DNA from: Aestuariibaculum suncheonense | GTDB lineage: Bacteria; Bacteroidota; Bacteroidia; Flavobacteriales; Flavobacteriaceae | Assembly: GCF_014596935.1 (NCBI RefSeq) | Contig: NZ_JACVXC010000001.1 | Coordinates: forward strand, 988,783 to 1,052,782 | Direction of reading: 5' to 3' | DNA: 64,000 bases | Shown: one piece after another, positions 1 through 8,715 of the stretch | Position numbering within the stretch: the first letter of the stretch is position 1 | How the letters are laid out: each line of letters starts with the position of its first letter | Notes under the pieces: generated by a model | The model's database searches: none | The model's input: only the letters and a program-made list of their open reading frames with translations | What the model was told of the DNA's origin: nothing | Translations under genes and position numbers: made by a program

Positions 1-264
1 AATAACCATCGAAGTCCTTCCTGTAAAGTTTACTGAGGCTTTTAAGGTGACCAATTCACCAACTTCAATAGGATTTAGAAAATCAACCTTGTTTACAGAA
101 GCTGTTACACAGTAATTTCTGGAATGTTTTGAGGCGCAGGCAAAAGCAATTTGGTCCATTAAACTTAATATAAAACCACCGTGTATTTTTCCACTGAAAT
201 TGGAATGTGATGGTAGCATTAATTGGGTTAATGTTATTTGAGATTCTTCTATGGTCTTAAACAT
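1..264 (-). CDS. acyl-CoA thioesterase, hotdog fold (3' part cut by window edge)
   Basis: My translation of the reverse strand from the ATG at 264 gives 88 codons that run off the left edge. It contains HGGFILSLMDQIAFACA followed by a segment ending in FLNPIEVGELVTLKA. This is the pattern of YciA/ACOT-type hotdog thioesterases, which hydrolyse acyl-CoA to free acid and CoA in the cytoplasm. The HGG and the aspartate in LMDQ sit where the family's active-site helix lies. The C-terminal part is missing, so substrate preference cannot be judged. Confidence 0.8.
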   Translation of the reverse strand, partial: MFKTIEESQITLTQLMLPSHSNFSGKIHGGFILSLMDQIAFACASKHSRNYCVTASVNKVDFLNPIEVGELVTLKASVNFTGRTSMVI

Positions 265-452
265 GATTGCAGACTTAAATAATTAATTTTTTAGGGTTGG
301 TCTTTAGGAGTTTAATTCCTAATGATTATCTAATATACTTATAACTGTTTGAGTTTTTCTAAGCTTAAATTTATTTTTTGTGAGTTCTAAAATATTCTAC
401 TTTTTTAAAATTGTTTTCTCAAATAAAATAAGAAGTGCTTGAAAATAATGTA
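265..452. other. AT-rich intergenic spacer without a recognisable gene
   Basis: This spacer separates the start of the thioesterase gene from the terminator downstream of rmuC. It is very AT-rich. I see no open frame with coding character and no clear promoter box beyond scattered A/T runs. Confidence 0.5.
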
Positions 453-481
453 AACAAAAATACCTGCACTGTGCAGGTATT
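453..481 (-). terminator. rho-independent terminator of rmuC
   Basis: A perfect inverted repeat with arms 459-469 and 471-481 (ATACCTGCAC in the left arm) is followed on the minus strand by a run of T. It lies about 30 bases after the rmuC stop codon. Confidence 0.75.
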
Positions 482-512
482 CATTGTAATTTTTTGGCGA
501 TAAAAGATTTAA

Positions 513-1892
513 TTATTCTTCTTCAGCACGTTTTAATAGCTTTTCATTTTGCTGTTTCGTGGCTTTAGCACCCAGCTTTTTAAGGTTCTCAACACGCTTA
601 ACTAAGTTGCCTTTTCCGGTAAGTTTAACCATAGCACTCTCGTACGATTTTTGAACCGTTCCTATTTGGTTTCCAACCTTAATGAGTTCTTCAGTAAGAT
701 TTACAAACGAATCGTAAAGACGTCCGGCTTGCGTGGCAATTTCAAGAGCATTTTGTTGCTGTTTTTCGTTATTCCACATGCTGTCAACAGTTCTTAAAGT
801 TGCTAAAAGCGTAGATGGTGTTACGATAACAATATTCTTTTCAAATGCTTTGTTGTAGATGCTGTTGTCTTCATTTACAACAACCGCAAAAGCAGGTTCA
901 ATTGGAATGAACATCAATACAAAGTCCGGCGATTCGATATCATATAAATCCTGATAGTTTTTTTCAGAAAGTTGATCGACGTGTTTTTTTATGGAGTTCA
1001 CATGAGCTTTTAAGAACAGGGGTTTTTCATCGTCTTCAGCATTTACGAAGCGCTCGTAATCGACTAATGAAACTTTACTGTCGATAATCATTTTTTTGCT
1101 GTCTGGAAGATGTAAAACTACATCAGGTAACACACGAGCTCCGGTGTCTAATGTGAAGTTTTGTTGAACAAAATATTCGCGATCTTTTTCTAATCCCGAT
1201 TTTTCAAGGACGCGTTCCAATACTAATTCACCCCAATTTCCCTGCATTTTACTGTCTCCTTTTAAGGCACGGGTTAGGTTGGTGGCTTCTTTGGTCATTT
1301 GTTGATTCAGGTCTTTAAGTCCTAATAATTGTTCCTTTAAAGCCGAATGCATACTGATACTTTCCTTCTGAGAATCTTCTACTTTTTTCTCGAAACCCTG
1401 AATTTTTTCCTGTAACGGGTTTAATATATGTTTTAAGTTTTCTTTATTCTGAAGCGTGAATTTTTCTGATTTTTCATCTAAAATCTTATTGGCTAAATTT
1501 TCAAACTCTTTGGTGAATTTCTCCTGTAGTTTTTCAACTTCACCTTTTTGCTCTTCATTTTTAAGCTTTAAGTTTTCGAACTCGGTATTTTTTATAGCTA
1601 ATTCAGAATTTAAAAATTCTTTTTCACGACGAATATCTTCGCGTTCGTGTTCAATTTTAGAAATGGTTTCTTTAAGGTCAGAAATTTGCTTATTAAAATG
1701 TTCGGTTTGCTTAGTAATGTCCTGTTGAGCAACCTGCTTAACGTCGCTTAATTGCTGTTGTAAAATAGTATTACGCTCTGTTAAGGCACTAAGTTCGCTT
1801 TTCCCTTTTAGTTTATTGATAAGCATACCAATATAAGTACCAATACCTGCCGAAATGATAATGGCTAGAATAAGAATGAGGTTGTCGTTCAT
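513..1892 (-). CDS. rmuC: DNA recombination protein RmuC
   Basis: This 459-residue protein has an N-terminal membrane anchor at about residues 3-23 and a long charged coiled coil at about 30-200. The RmuC domain follows, with GNWGELVLERVLEKSG near 218 and VLPDVVLHLPDSKKMIIDSK near 255. RmuC proteins have a restriction-endonuclease-like core and are known to limit DNA inversions at short inverted repeats. The length is normal for the family and the ATG start gives the expected membrane anchor. It appears monocistronic, with its own terminator. A nuclease activity is inferred from the fold, not seen directly. Confidence 0.93.
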   Translation of the reverse strand: MNDNLILILAIIISAGIGTYIGMLINKLKGKSELSALTERNTILQQQLSDVKQVAQQDITKQTEHFNKQISDLKETISKIEHEREDIRREKEFLNSELAIKNTEFENLKLKNEEQKGEVEKLQEKFTKEFENLANKILDEKSEKFTLQNKENLKHILNPLQEKIQGFEKKVEDSQKESISMHSALKEQLLGLKDLNQQMTKEATNLTRALKGDSKMQGNWGELVLERVLEKSGLEKDREYFVQQNFTLDTGARVLPDVVLHLPDSKKMIIDSKVSLVDYERFVNAEDDEKPLFLKAHVNSIKKHVDQLSEKNYQDLYDIESPDFVLMFIPIEPAFAVVVNEDNSIYNKAFEKNIVIVTPSTLLATLRTVDSMWNNEKQQQNALEIATQAGRLYDSFVNLTEELIKVGNQIGTVQKSYESAMVKLTGKGNLVKRVENLKKLGAKATKQQNEKLLKRAEEE

Positions 1893-2085
1893 GTTACTGT
1901 TTTGAATTAGGGTAAAAGTAATAAATTCTAACTATTGAAATTTTGATTTATGGACCACATAGTAGTTCTTTCTCTCTAAATTATCTTAATAAGTTGTTAA
2001 CTAGTGGTCTTTACAAGGTATAATATTTGATTTAAATTATACTTTTGAGACTCAATAAATATTACTCTAAACAAAAAGTTTGTTA

Positions 2086-4494
2086 ATGATCCTGACTGAT
2101 AAGTTAAATAGATGTCATAAATATCATGTTTTGTTAACGCTATTTATGGTGTTAACAATAAATATTGGAAGTTATGGGCAAAATGACCTAACCTTAAAGG
2201 ATTATGTGTTTGTTACCCATATATCTTCAGATGTTATTAATAAGCTAGAACAAGGAGGCCGAGCTTTCAATTTGGATTTGGAAGTCAGTAAGTCGCAATA
2301 CATAGTGATAAATTCGAAGGATAAAAGATCTTTAAAATCAGTTTTAGACTCGATACAACTATTTTTAAATAAGAACAAAGGAGAAATTGTAGCTTTACTA
2401 ATCAAAGGGGAATTTGACAAGACGCAAATCGAAAATTATATAGATTTTCAATACTCCGGTAATGTTTTTTTTCAAACGGAACAGGAAGATCCAAAAGTAG
2501 AACAACTAAAGCAGGAAGGAAAACGATTAATCATTGTTTTCGATGAGTGTGTAGCAGAAAGTTCTATAAACCGTATCCGTAGTGAAAGAAAATTTTCTAA
2601 TTGGTTTACCAAAGACGCTTTAGATAGACTTGTTGAATTTAGAAGTTTAGCAACTTCCAAAAGTGCTCTGTATGATGACGTTTTGGAATTTTGGAAGACT
2701 ACTGGAAAGTCACCCAATTTTATTTTGGCAGATTATGTTGAATTTGAAGAAGTAAAACATGTGGCAGATTCTTTAAATAATTTAAGACGATTTCGTGGTA
2801 TTGTCGAGTATAATGACGAATTCTTAAATGAAGTGTATTGGAAAAATGCTCCTCAGACTATAACAACCGCTAAGTTTTCTTTTCCTTTAACCACACGGGA
2901 ACAGATTTTATCACCATATAAGAATGGATATAGAATTTCGCCTGCCGAGGTGATTCATCATAAAGGACAGCCAGATTCACCGAGATTATTTACAGCGTAT
3001 AATGTGGCTATCGAAGACGAGTTGAAATACGATTTTTCTTTTGATGACAAAGTGGTAAATAAGCAGGATCCCGACTGGAATAGAATTATAACAAAAGATG
3101 TTTCTTTTATAAAAGATAATGAAAGGGGAGATGTACTTTATTTGAGTCAGGAGGATTCATTTGTTGACTATTTCAAATCTAATACTTTAAATTTTGAAAC
3201 GCCAATTAGTATTTCAGTCTGGCTCAAACCAGATAAAATTCCGCAATTTATGGGAATTTTAGGATTTGGTACGGCTTTTTCAGTTAAACTTCGGAAAGGT
3301 AGTCCCGATTTTACTATGGCAACTATAAAAGATCATGTGGTAGAATACCCTCTAGAAAGGGGAGTATGGCAACATTTGGTGGTTGTGTATAATCCAAGAG
3401 CTTCAATAGATTTCTATATTAACGGACAAAAAATTGGTGATATTCAAACATCAGAAATTAACCCATCAAATCAATCTTTGGTAATTGGAAATAATATCTG
3501 GGGAGAACAATTCTTTGGAGCCATAGACGATTTGAAAGTTTGGGATCGAGGTTTATCCCCTGCCGAAGTGGAACAATTGTATGGAACTAAAATAGCTTCA
3601 AAGGCGTTTAATTGGTACTTATTTTTTGCTGTTTTTTTAGGGGGAACTGCTATAGGAATGGTGTTGTTTTTTAGAAAAGGGATCACTCTGAATAAAACAA
3701 GGAAGAAGAGACAACCTCAGGATACTTATTATCCACGAAAGATCACAACAGAAAGGAAAAGGAAAAATTCGCTTTATCTTTTTGGAGGTTTTCAATTAGT
3801 CACAGCTTCTGAAAATACTCCTACATTTTCACCGCTTCAGAAGCAATTGGTTTCGTATTTAATTTTGTCGGTACTGGAAGATGATCAGGGGGTTAATTCA
3901 AATAAACTTACTGAAACATTTTGGCCGGGTGTTTCTAAAGAAAAAGCTAAAGAAAATCGAAGTGGTAATATGCGTAAACTTCGCAAAGTCTTATCCGAAA
4001 TAGAAGATTTACAAATCGTTTTCAAGGAAAAAAAATGGCTGTTGTCTGTTAAAAATGATTTTGTGGTGGATGTTTTTGAATATATACGCTTAAAATCGAG
4101 TTTGGAAGAGGGGGTGTCTGAGGGTAGAATTTCCTTAAACGAATTGGAGGATTTCCTTGACTTTATAAAAAAAGGTAATGTGCTTCCTGGTATTCAAACA
4201 GAATGGGTTGATTATTTTAAAGCAAAATTATCAAGTGAAATAGAACATTTATTAGCTGCGATTTATAAAGAGCAAGGTGCTAAGATTCCAAAAGAAATAT
4301 GTATAAAAATGGCTAAAACCATTCTTTTATTCGACAGTCTAAACGAAAATGCATTGCAAATTTTAATTAGTGAATGGGTCGCTATGGGAAAACATGGTTT
4401 GGCCAAGCATGCGTACACTTCATTTTCTAAAAATTATGAATTATTATATAGAGAGCCGTATAGGGTTGAATATCAGGATTTAGTTGATTTTTAA
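2086..4494 (+). CDS. membrane-spanning SARP-type transcriptional regulator with PLC-like and LamG ectodomains
   Basis: I place the start at the ATG at 2086 rather than the TTG at 2080; it gives about 802 residues with a signal peptide (hydrophobic 13-30, ending SYGQ). The ectodomain begins with a PI-PLC-X-like segment: VTHISS, then GGRAFNLDLEV, EIVALLIKG, GKRLIIVFDE and PNFILADYVE. The first catalytic-type His is present, but the position of the second reads IVINS, so it is probably inactive. A LamG/concanavalin-like domain follows at about 375-505 (ISVWLKPDKIP to AIDDLKVWDRGL). One membrane helix lies near 510-532. The cytoplasmic part has an OmpR-like winged helix of SARP type (from LYLFGGFQLV, about 563) and a BTAD-like helical domain to the end. 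Inference: an envelope signal controls transcription directly, as in ToxR. The Tat-exported GH109 gene just downstream is the obvious candidate target. Confidence 0.75.
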   Translation: MILTDKLNRCHKYHVLLTLFMVLTINIGSYGQNDLTLKDYVFVTHISSDVINKLEQGGRAFNLDLEVSKSQYIVINSKDKRSLKSVLDSIQLFLNKNKGEIVALLIKGEFDKTQIENYIDFQYSGNVFFQTEQEDPKVEQLKQEGKRLIIVFDECVAESSINRIRSERKFSNWFTKDALDRLVEFRSLATSKSALYDDVLEFWKTTGKSPNFILADYVEFEEVKHVADSLNNLRRFRGIVEYNDEFLNEVYWKNAPQTITTAKFSFPLTTREQILSPYKNGYRISPAEVIHHKGQPDSPRLFTAYNVAIEDELKYDFSFDDKVVNKQDPDWNRIITKDVSFIKDNERGDVLYLSQEDSFVDYFKSNTLNFETPISISVWLKPDKIPQFMGILGFGTAFSVKLRKGSPDFTMATIKDHVVEYPLERGVWQHLVVVYNPRASIDFYINGQKIGDIQTSEINPSNQSLVIGNNIWGEQFFGAIDDLKVWDRGLSPAEVEQLYGTKIASKAFNWYLFFAVFLGGTAIGMVLFFRKGITLNKTRKKRQPQDTYYPRKITTERKRKNSLYLFGGFQLVTASENTPTFSPLQKQLVSYLILSVLEDDQGVNSNKLTETFWPGVSKEKAKENRSGNMRKLRKVLSEIEDLQIVFKEKKWLLSVKNDFVVDVFEYIRLKSSLEEGVSEGRISLNELEDFLDFIKKGNVLPGIQTEWVDYFKAKLSSEIEHLLAAIYKEQGAKIPKEICIKMAKTILLFDSLNENALQILISEWVAMGKHGLAKHAYTSFSKNYELLYREPYRVEYQDLVDF

Positions 4495-4531
4495 TTTAGG
4501 AGATAGATATTTTTTTAGTTAAATTTATAAG

Positions 4532-4562
4532 TGTTCACCCATTTGTTCACCCATTTGTTCGG
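4532..4562 (+). repeat. 12-bp tandem direct repeats upstream of the GH109 gene, possible operator
   Basis: Two perfect copies of TGTTCACCCATT (4532-4543 and 4544-4555) are followed by a partial third copy (TGTTCGGG). The period is close to one helical turn. SARP proteins are known to bind short direct repeats spaced about 11 bp upstream of target promoters. A -7-like box TATATTTA lies at 4573-4580, and the gene starts at 4607. Binding by the adjacent regulator is inference. Confidence 0.5.
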
Positions 4563-4606
4563 GATGAGAATCTATATTTAGGTTTAAATTTTAAAAGACA
4601 AACAAA

Positions 4607-6001
4607 ATGAGTTCTAATAGAAGAGATTTTTTAAAAAAATCATCGATGGCTGGAGTAGGTTTAGCCTTTTTACCTAATTTACTTAATGCAGATAGTTTTG
4701 GGCATTTTAAATCAACTAAAACTTATATGGGGGGCTTCGCTGCTCCTAAATTAGATACTGTTCGCTGTGCCTTCATAGGGGTTGGTTCAAGAGGTTCAGG
4801 CCACGCCAGACAAATAGCCACCATAGAAGGTACAGAGGTAGTGGCTATAAGTGATTTATATGAAGATTTAGCTAAAAAGTCGGCAGAGAAATGCAAAGAA
4901 ATAGGTGCAGGACAACGTCACCAAGATATCAAGACCTTTTATGGAGGAAAGGATGAATGGAAAAACATGTTGAATACAGTGAAGCCGGATATGGTAATTA
5001 TAGCCACACCATGGAGTTTGCATGCTCCAATGGCTATACAGGCTATGGAATCTGGTGCTCATGCCTTTGTTGAAGTACCTCTTGCAGTTACCATTGACGA
5101 GATGTGGGAGATCGTAAACACTTCTGAAAAAACACAAAAGCATTGTATGATGATGGAAAACGTTAATTACGGGCGTGATGAATTATTATACTTAAACATG
5201 TGTAGACAAGGAGTTATTGGCGAATTATTGCATGGAGAGGCAGCATATATCCATGAATTAAGAGGGCAAATGAATCAGGTTGAGCGTGGTACAGGTTCAT
5301 GGCGATCTTACGAGTATGCCAATAGAGATGGTAATTTGTACCCAACACACGGCTTAGGTCCTGTTGCTCAGTACATGAATTTAGCCAGAGGCGAAGATAA
5401 TTTTGAACGTATTAATTCGTTTTCATCGCCAGGCAAAGGAAGAAATATTTATGCTAAGGAAAGATTTCCGAAAGACCATAAGTGGAATCAAATAGATTTT
5501 AAAGGAGGGGACATTAATACTTCTATAATTAAAACCACCTTGGGGCGCACTATTATGGTGCAGTGGGATGAAACAAGTCCTAGACCATATTCAAGGCATA
5601 ATTTAATACAAGGTACCGACGGAACTTTGGCAGGATTCCCAACTCGAATTGCTTTAGAAGGAGGGGTTGAAGGCGCTACTAAGGATCACCATAGTTGGGC
5701 AGAAGGCGATGCTTTGGCCTCAATTTATGAAAAATATGAGCACCCATTATACAAGCGTTTAGGAGAAGTATCGAAGAAAATGGGAGGCCATGGAGGAATG
5801 GATTTCATGATGCTTTATCGTATTATTGAATGTTTAAGAAAAGGGCAGCCATTAGACCAAAATGTTTACGAAGGTTGTTTCTGGAGTGCTGTTGCACCTC
5901 TAAGTGAGGCTTCTGTTAAAGCTCATGGAGATTCTCAAAAGTTCCCTGATTTTACTCGTGGTGCTTGGAAAACCACTAAGCCGCTGGATATCATTCAATA
6001 A
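4607..6001 (+). CDS. Tat-exported Gfo/Idh/MocA-type glycosidase, GH109-like (alpha-N-acetylgalactosaminidase family)
   Basis: This 464-residue protein starts with a twin-arginine motif (NRRDFLKK at residues 4-11) and a hydrophobic stretch, so it is probably exported folded. A Rossmann NAD-binding motif FIGVGSRGSGHA follows near 55-66. The segments MMMENVNYGRDELLYLNM (about 183), RDGNLYPTHGLGPVAQ (about 240) and LIQGTDGT match the GH109 family, which cleaves alpha-GalNAc by an NAD-dependent redox mechanism. Exact sugar specificity is uncertain because the family is broader than its characterised members. It lies 112 bases downstream of the SARP-type regulator and behind tandem repeats, which suggests regulated glycan or glycoconjugate turnover in the periplasm. 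Confidence 0.82.
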   Translation: MSSNRRDFLKKSSMAGVGLAFLPNLLNADSFGHFKSTKTYMGGFAAPKLDTVRCAFIGVGSRGSGHARQIATIEGTEVVAISDLYEDLAKKSAEKCKEIGAGQRHQDIKTFYGGKDEWKNMLNTVKPDMVIIATPWSLHAPMAIQAMESGAHAFVEVPLAVTIDEMWEIVNTSEKTQKHCMMMENVNYGRDELLYLNMCRQGVIGELLHGEAAYIHELRGQMNQVERGTGSWRSYEYANRDGNLYPTHGLGPVAQYMNLARGEDNFERINSFSSPGKGRNIYAKERFPKDHKWNQIDFKGGDINTSIIKTTLGRTIMVQWDETSPRPYSRHNLIQGTDGTLAGFPTRIALEGGVEGATKDHHSWAEGDALASIYEKYEHPLYKRLGEVSKKMGGHGGMDFMMLYRIIECLRKGQPLDQNVYEGCFWSAVAPLSEASVKAHGDSQKFPDFTRGAWKTTKPLDIIQ

Positions 6002-6024
6002 GAATTGTTAGGTTAAATTAAAAA

Positions 6025-6066
6025 GTATAAGGTTGTAATGCATAGAAGTTACAACCTTATATTTTT
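6025..6066. terminator. bidirectional terminator between convergent genes
   Basis: The inverted repeat ATAAGGTTGTAA (about 6027-6038) and TTACAACCTTAT (6049-6060) is flanked by A on the left and T on the right. It sits between the GH109 gene and the convergent TPR gene and can serve both. Confidence 0.8.
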
Positions 6067-7790
6067 TACAGAACAGACGAGGTAATATTAATATCACTAT
6101 CTTGCCAGGCTTTATTAAATTCAGTTTTAATTTTTTTAGCGTCTTTAGTTTTACCCTGAGCTATAAGACAGTTGTATAAGCCCATTAAAGACCAACCGTT
6201 TTGTCTCAGATTTTTTAAATCTTCACGGTATACCATTTCGGCTTTTTCGTATTGTCTGGCTTTTAGTAGTACAGCTCCCAGATGTTGTCGCGGTGGGATG
6301 TGCCAGGCAGAAGGTTCGTTATAAACTAAGTTATCTTCAATATCAATTGCTTTTTCAAAATGTATAATAGCCGTATTGTAATCTTTGGTATTAGCTGCGA
6401 TTTCACCTGAAACAATTTCATAAGCCAGTTTAGCTAAGGTTGTACCGCTATCAAATCCAGTGGCTAAATTACTTTCCATATCAGGGTCTTTGGATAATGC
6501 ATCAATGGCCACGAGTTCTTCTTTAGCTTCTTTTAAATTGTTTTTTCTGGTAAATGCGATACCTCGTGTATAATGCCATATGAGTTTTAAATGTTTGATA
6601 TCATCATTTGGTTTGGGATAGGTTAAAATATCGTTCCACTTACCAAATCGGGTATAGGCTAATAATGGTGTCGAAGCGAAGTTTTGAAGAAAATGAAGGT
6701 CTTTCATTTCACCAACAGGTACTTTCTCAGCCGTTTTTTTAGCAGCTTCAATAGCAAGTTGACTATTGCCTAGTAAACTGGAAGCCGACCATAAAAAGTG
6801 AATGTTATGAGGATAGTACCCCAAAGGATACATGCCTTGTGAAAAGCATTGTGAGATGTAGTCTTCATCTGCTAGAATGGCTTTTTGATTGGCTTCTACA
6901 GCATCTTTGTACCGTCCAACCCGAATATAGATGTGAGACGGCATATGAACCAAATGCCCTGCAGCAGGCATAAGGGTAGCTAATTTTTCGGCGCTTGGTA
7001 CAGCTTTATCAGGTATTGGAAGTTCCACCATGTGAATGTAATAATGATGCGCTCCAGGATTGTTAGGGTCAATTGCAATAGCTTTTTCTAAAGCTGATTT
7101 GGCCTTGTTTATATTTGGTGAGGGATTCCCTTTTTTATCCCAGTAATTCCAGGGTGTCGTATTCATAACCGAAGCGGCATATAAGGTTTGAAGGTCAGAA
7201 TCTTCAGGGTATTTAGCAACGACCTCTTCCATCGCATTCATGTAATCCTTGTTTAATGTTTTAACGTCCAGTGTTAAATCGGTTGAGTAGCGGTGTGTTA
7301 ACGCCTTAATTAAAGCTTGTTCTTTGGGTGATGCATTTTTCATTTGCTTTATAGCGTCAGCAATAGCTTCATTGTATTTAAGTTTTCGTTCTTCATCAGG
7401 TTCGGGGTCGTTAATATTTGGACCAAGTGCATAAGCCTGTCCCCAAAAGGCCATGGCGCAATTAGGGTCTAGACGTGATGCTTCCATAAATGAACGATGC
7501 GCTTCAGCATGATTAAAGGCATAGGTTAATCGTAAGCCCTGGTTAAAAAATCGTTGCGCTAGAGTGTTATTTGTACTGACTTTATAATTGTGATTTCCCA
7601 GATTTTCAAATAGTGGTGCAATTTGCTTTGTTGAATCCTGTTTGTCTAATAAAAAAGTTGTGGAAGTACAACTCATGGAATTTATTCCAATTTTTCTACT
7701 GTAATCAAAATTATCAGAGGGCTTCAATTTGTACGAAATGGTTGTAACGAGAACAACAGCTGTTATTAAAAGCGTTAGTTTTGTTTTCAT
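6066..7790 (-). CDS. exported tetratricopeptide-repeat protein
   Basis: This 574-residue protein has an N-terminal hydrophobic segment (residues 4-20), which I read as a signal peptide or anchor. It then has an alpha-helical TPR-type body. The clearest TPR is the one containing FNHAEAHRSFMEASRLDPNCAMAFWGQAYAL-type residues near 90-125. Others lie near 230-250 (AKSALEKAIAIDPNNPGAHHYY) and toward the C terminus (AIIHFEKAIDI, QYEKAEMVYREDL). Members of this group are widespread in Bacteroidota, but I know of no assigned function. No catalytic motif is visible. It converges on the GH109 gene and appears to be a single transcription unit. Confidence 0.8.
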   Translation of the reverse strand: MKTKLTLLITAVVLVTTISYKLKPSDNFDYSRKIGINSMSCTSTTFLLDKQDSTKQIAPLFENLGNHNYKVSTNNTLAQRFFNQGLRLTYAFNHAEAHRSFMEASRLDPNCAMAFWGQAYALGPNINDPEPDEERKLKYNEAIADAIKQMKNASPKEQALIKALTHRYSTDLTLDVKTLNKDYMNAMEEVVAKYPEDSDLQTLYAASVMNTTPWNYWDKKGNPSPNINKAKSALEKAIAIDPNNPGAHHYYIHMVELPIPDKAVPSAEKLATLMPAAGHLVHMPSHIYIRVGRYKDAVEANQKAILADEDYISQCFSQGMYPLGYYPHNIHFLWSASSLLGNSQLAIEAAKKTAEKVPVGEMKDLHFLQNFASTPLLAYTRFGKWNDILTYPKPNDDIKHLKLIWHYTRGIAFTRKNNLKEAKEELVAIDALSKDPDMESNLATGFDSGTTLAKLAYEIVSGEIAANTKDYNTAIIHFEKAIDIEDNLVYNEPSAWHIPPRQHLGAVLLKARQYEKAEMVYREDLKNLRQNGWSLMGLYNCLIAQGKTKDAKKIKTEFNKAWQDSDINITSSVL

Positions 7791-7906
7791 AATGTCTGTT
7801 AGTTAGGGTTATTTTGAAATAACGTCTAAGCAGGCATTATGACGGTTTGATTATGAGGAAGTTTAGATATAAATTTAGTTAAAATACTGATAATAATAAA
7901 GTTATA

Positions 7907-8701
7907 TTATTTTTTAATTCTGAAACTCCCTGTGGTTTCGTCAAAAGCAATAAGGTCTTTAGGAAATAATTTTTCGAATGCACCACTTTGAATAAGGTTA
8001 CAAGGCTGATCGATTTCAACATGGCCTTTGGTCATAACAATCATACTGTCACATAACTGAATCGCCAAATCGATTTCGTGGGATGAAAATAAAATGGTTT
8101 TACCCGTTTCTTTTGCTAGTTTTTTTAGTAGTTTTAAAATATACGCCTTGTGATACATGTCGAGATGCGTGGTCGGTTCGTCCAGAATAATCAGGTTGGT
8201 GTCCTGAGACAATGCACGGGCAATCATCACTTTTTGTAACTGACCGTCACTCAACTCAAAACATTTTTTATGTTTAATATCTTCAATATGGGTTTGTTCT
8301 AAAGCTTGGTTGACAATAAATATGTCCTCTGAAGTTAAATTTCCAACCCAATTTGTATAAGGCTGTCTTCCTAAAGCCACTAATTCAAAAACCGATAAAT
8401 TTTTGGAAATCAGCTTTTCTGTTAATACTAAGCTTAAAATTTTGGCTAAATCAAGAGCGCTTTGTTTTTCTAAGGGTTTGTTATTAATAAATACCTGACC
8501 TTTAATCGGGTTTTGAACTTTGGTAAGCGTACGAAGTAGCGTGGATTTTCCAATGCCGTTCGCACCAACCAATCCAACTAATTCGCCTTGATGTAATTCA
8601 ATATTGATGCCAGAGGCAATAACAGTTTGTGCTTTTTTTGAAACGTAACCAATACTTAAGTTTTTGGTTTTTAAAATGATATGTTGTTCGTTGTTTTCCA
8701 C
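7907..8701 (-). CDS. btuD: cobalamin/iron-siderophore-type ABC transporter ATPase (BtuD-like)
   Basis: This 264-residue protein is a single ABC ATPase. Walker A is GANGIGKST near residue 43, the signature is LSDGQLQKVMIARAL near 148, and Walker B is LIILDEPTTHLD near 169. The H-loop is in FSSHEIDLA. It is the last gene of a three-gene unit with permease and binding protein, 14 bases after the permease stop. I place the start at GTG 8701. By sequence alone it could serve haem or siderophore uptake. The divergent btuB under a cobalamin riboswitch favours vitamin B12 import across the inner membrane. Confidence 0.85.
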   Translation of the reverse strand: MENNEQHIILKTKNLSIGYVSKKAQTVIASGINIELHQGELVGLVGANGIGKSTLLRTLTKVQNPIKGQVFINNKPLEKQSALDLAKILSLVLTEKLISKNLSVFELVALGRQPYTNWVGNLTSEDIFIVNQALEQTHIEDIKHKKCFELSDGQLQKVMIARALSQDTNLIILDEPTTHLDMYHKAYILKLLKKLAKETGKTILFSSHEIDLAIQLCDSMIVMTKGHVEIDQPCNLIQSGAFEKLFPKDLIAFDETTGSFRIKK

Positions 8702-8715
8702 TGCAATGCTTCTGT

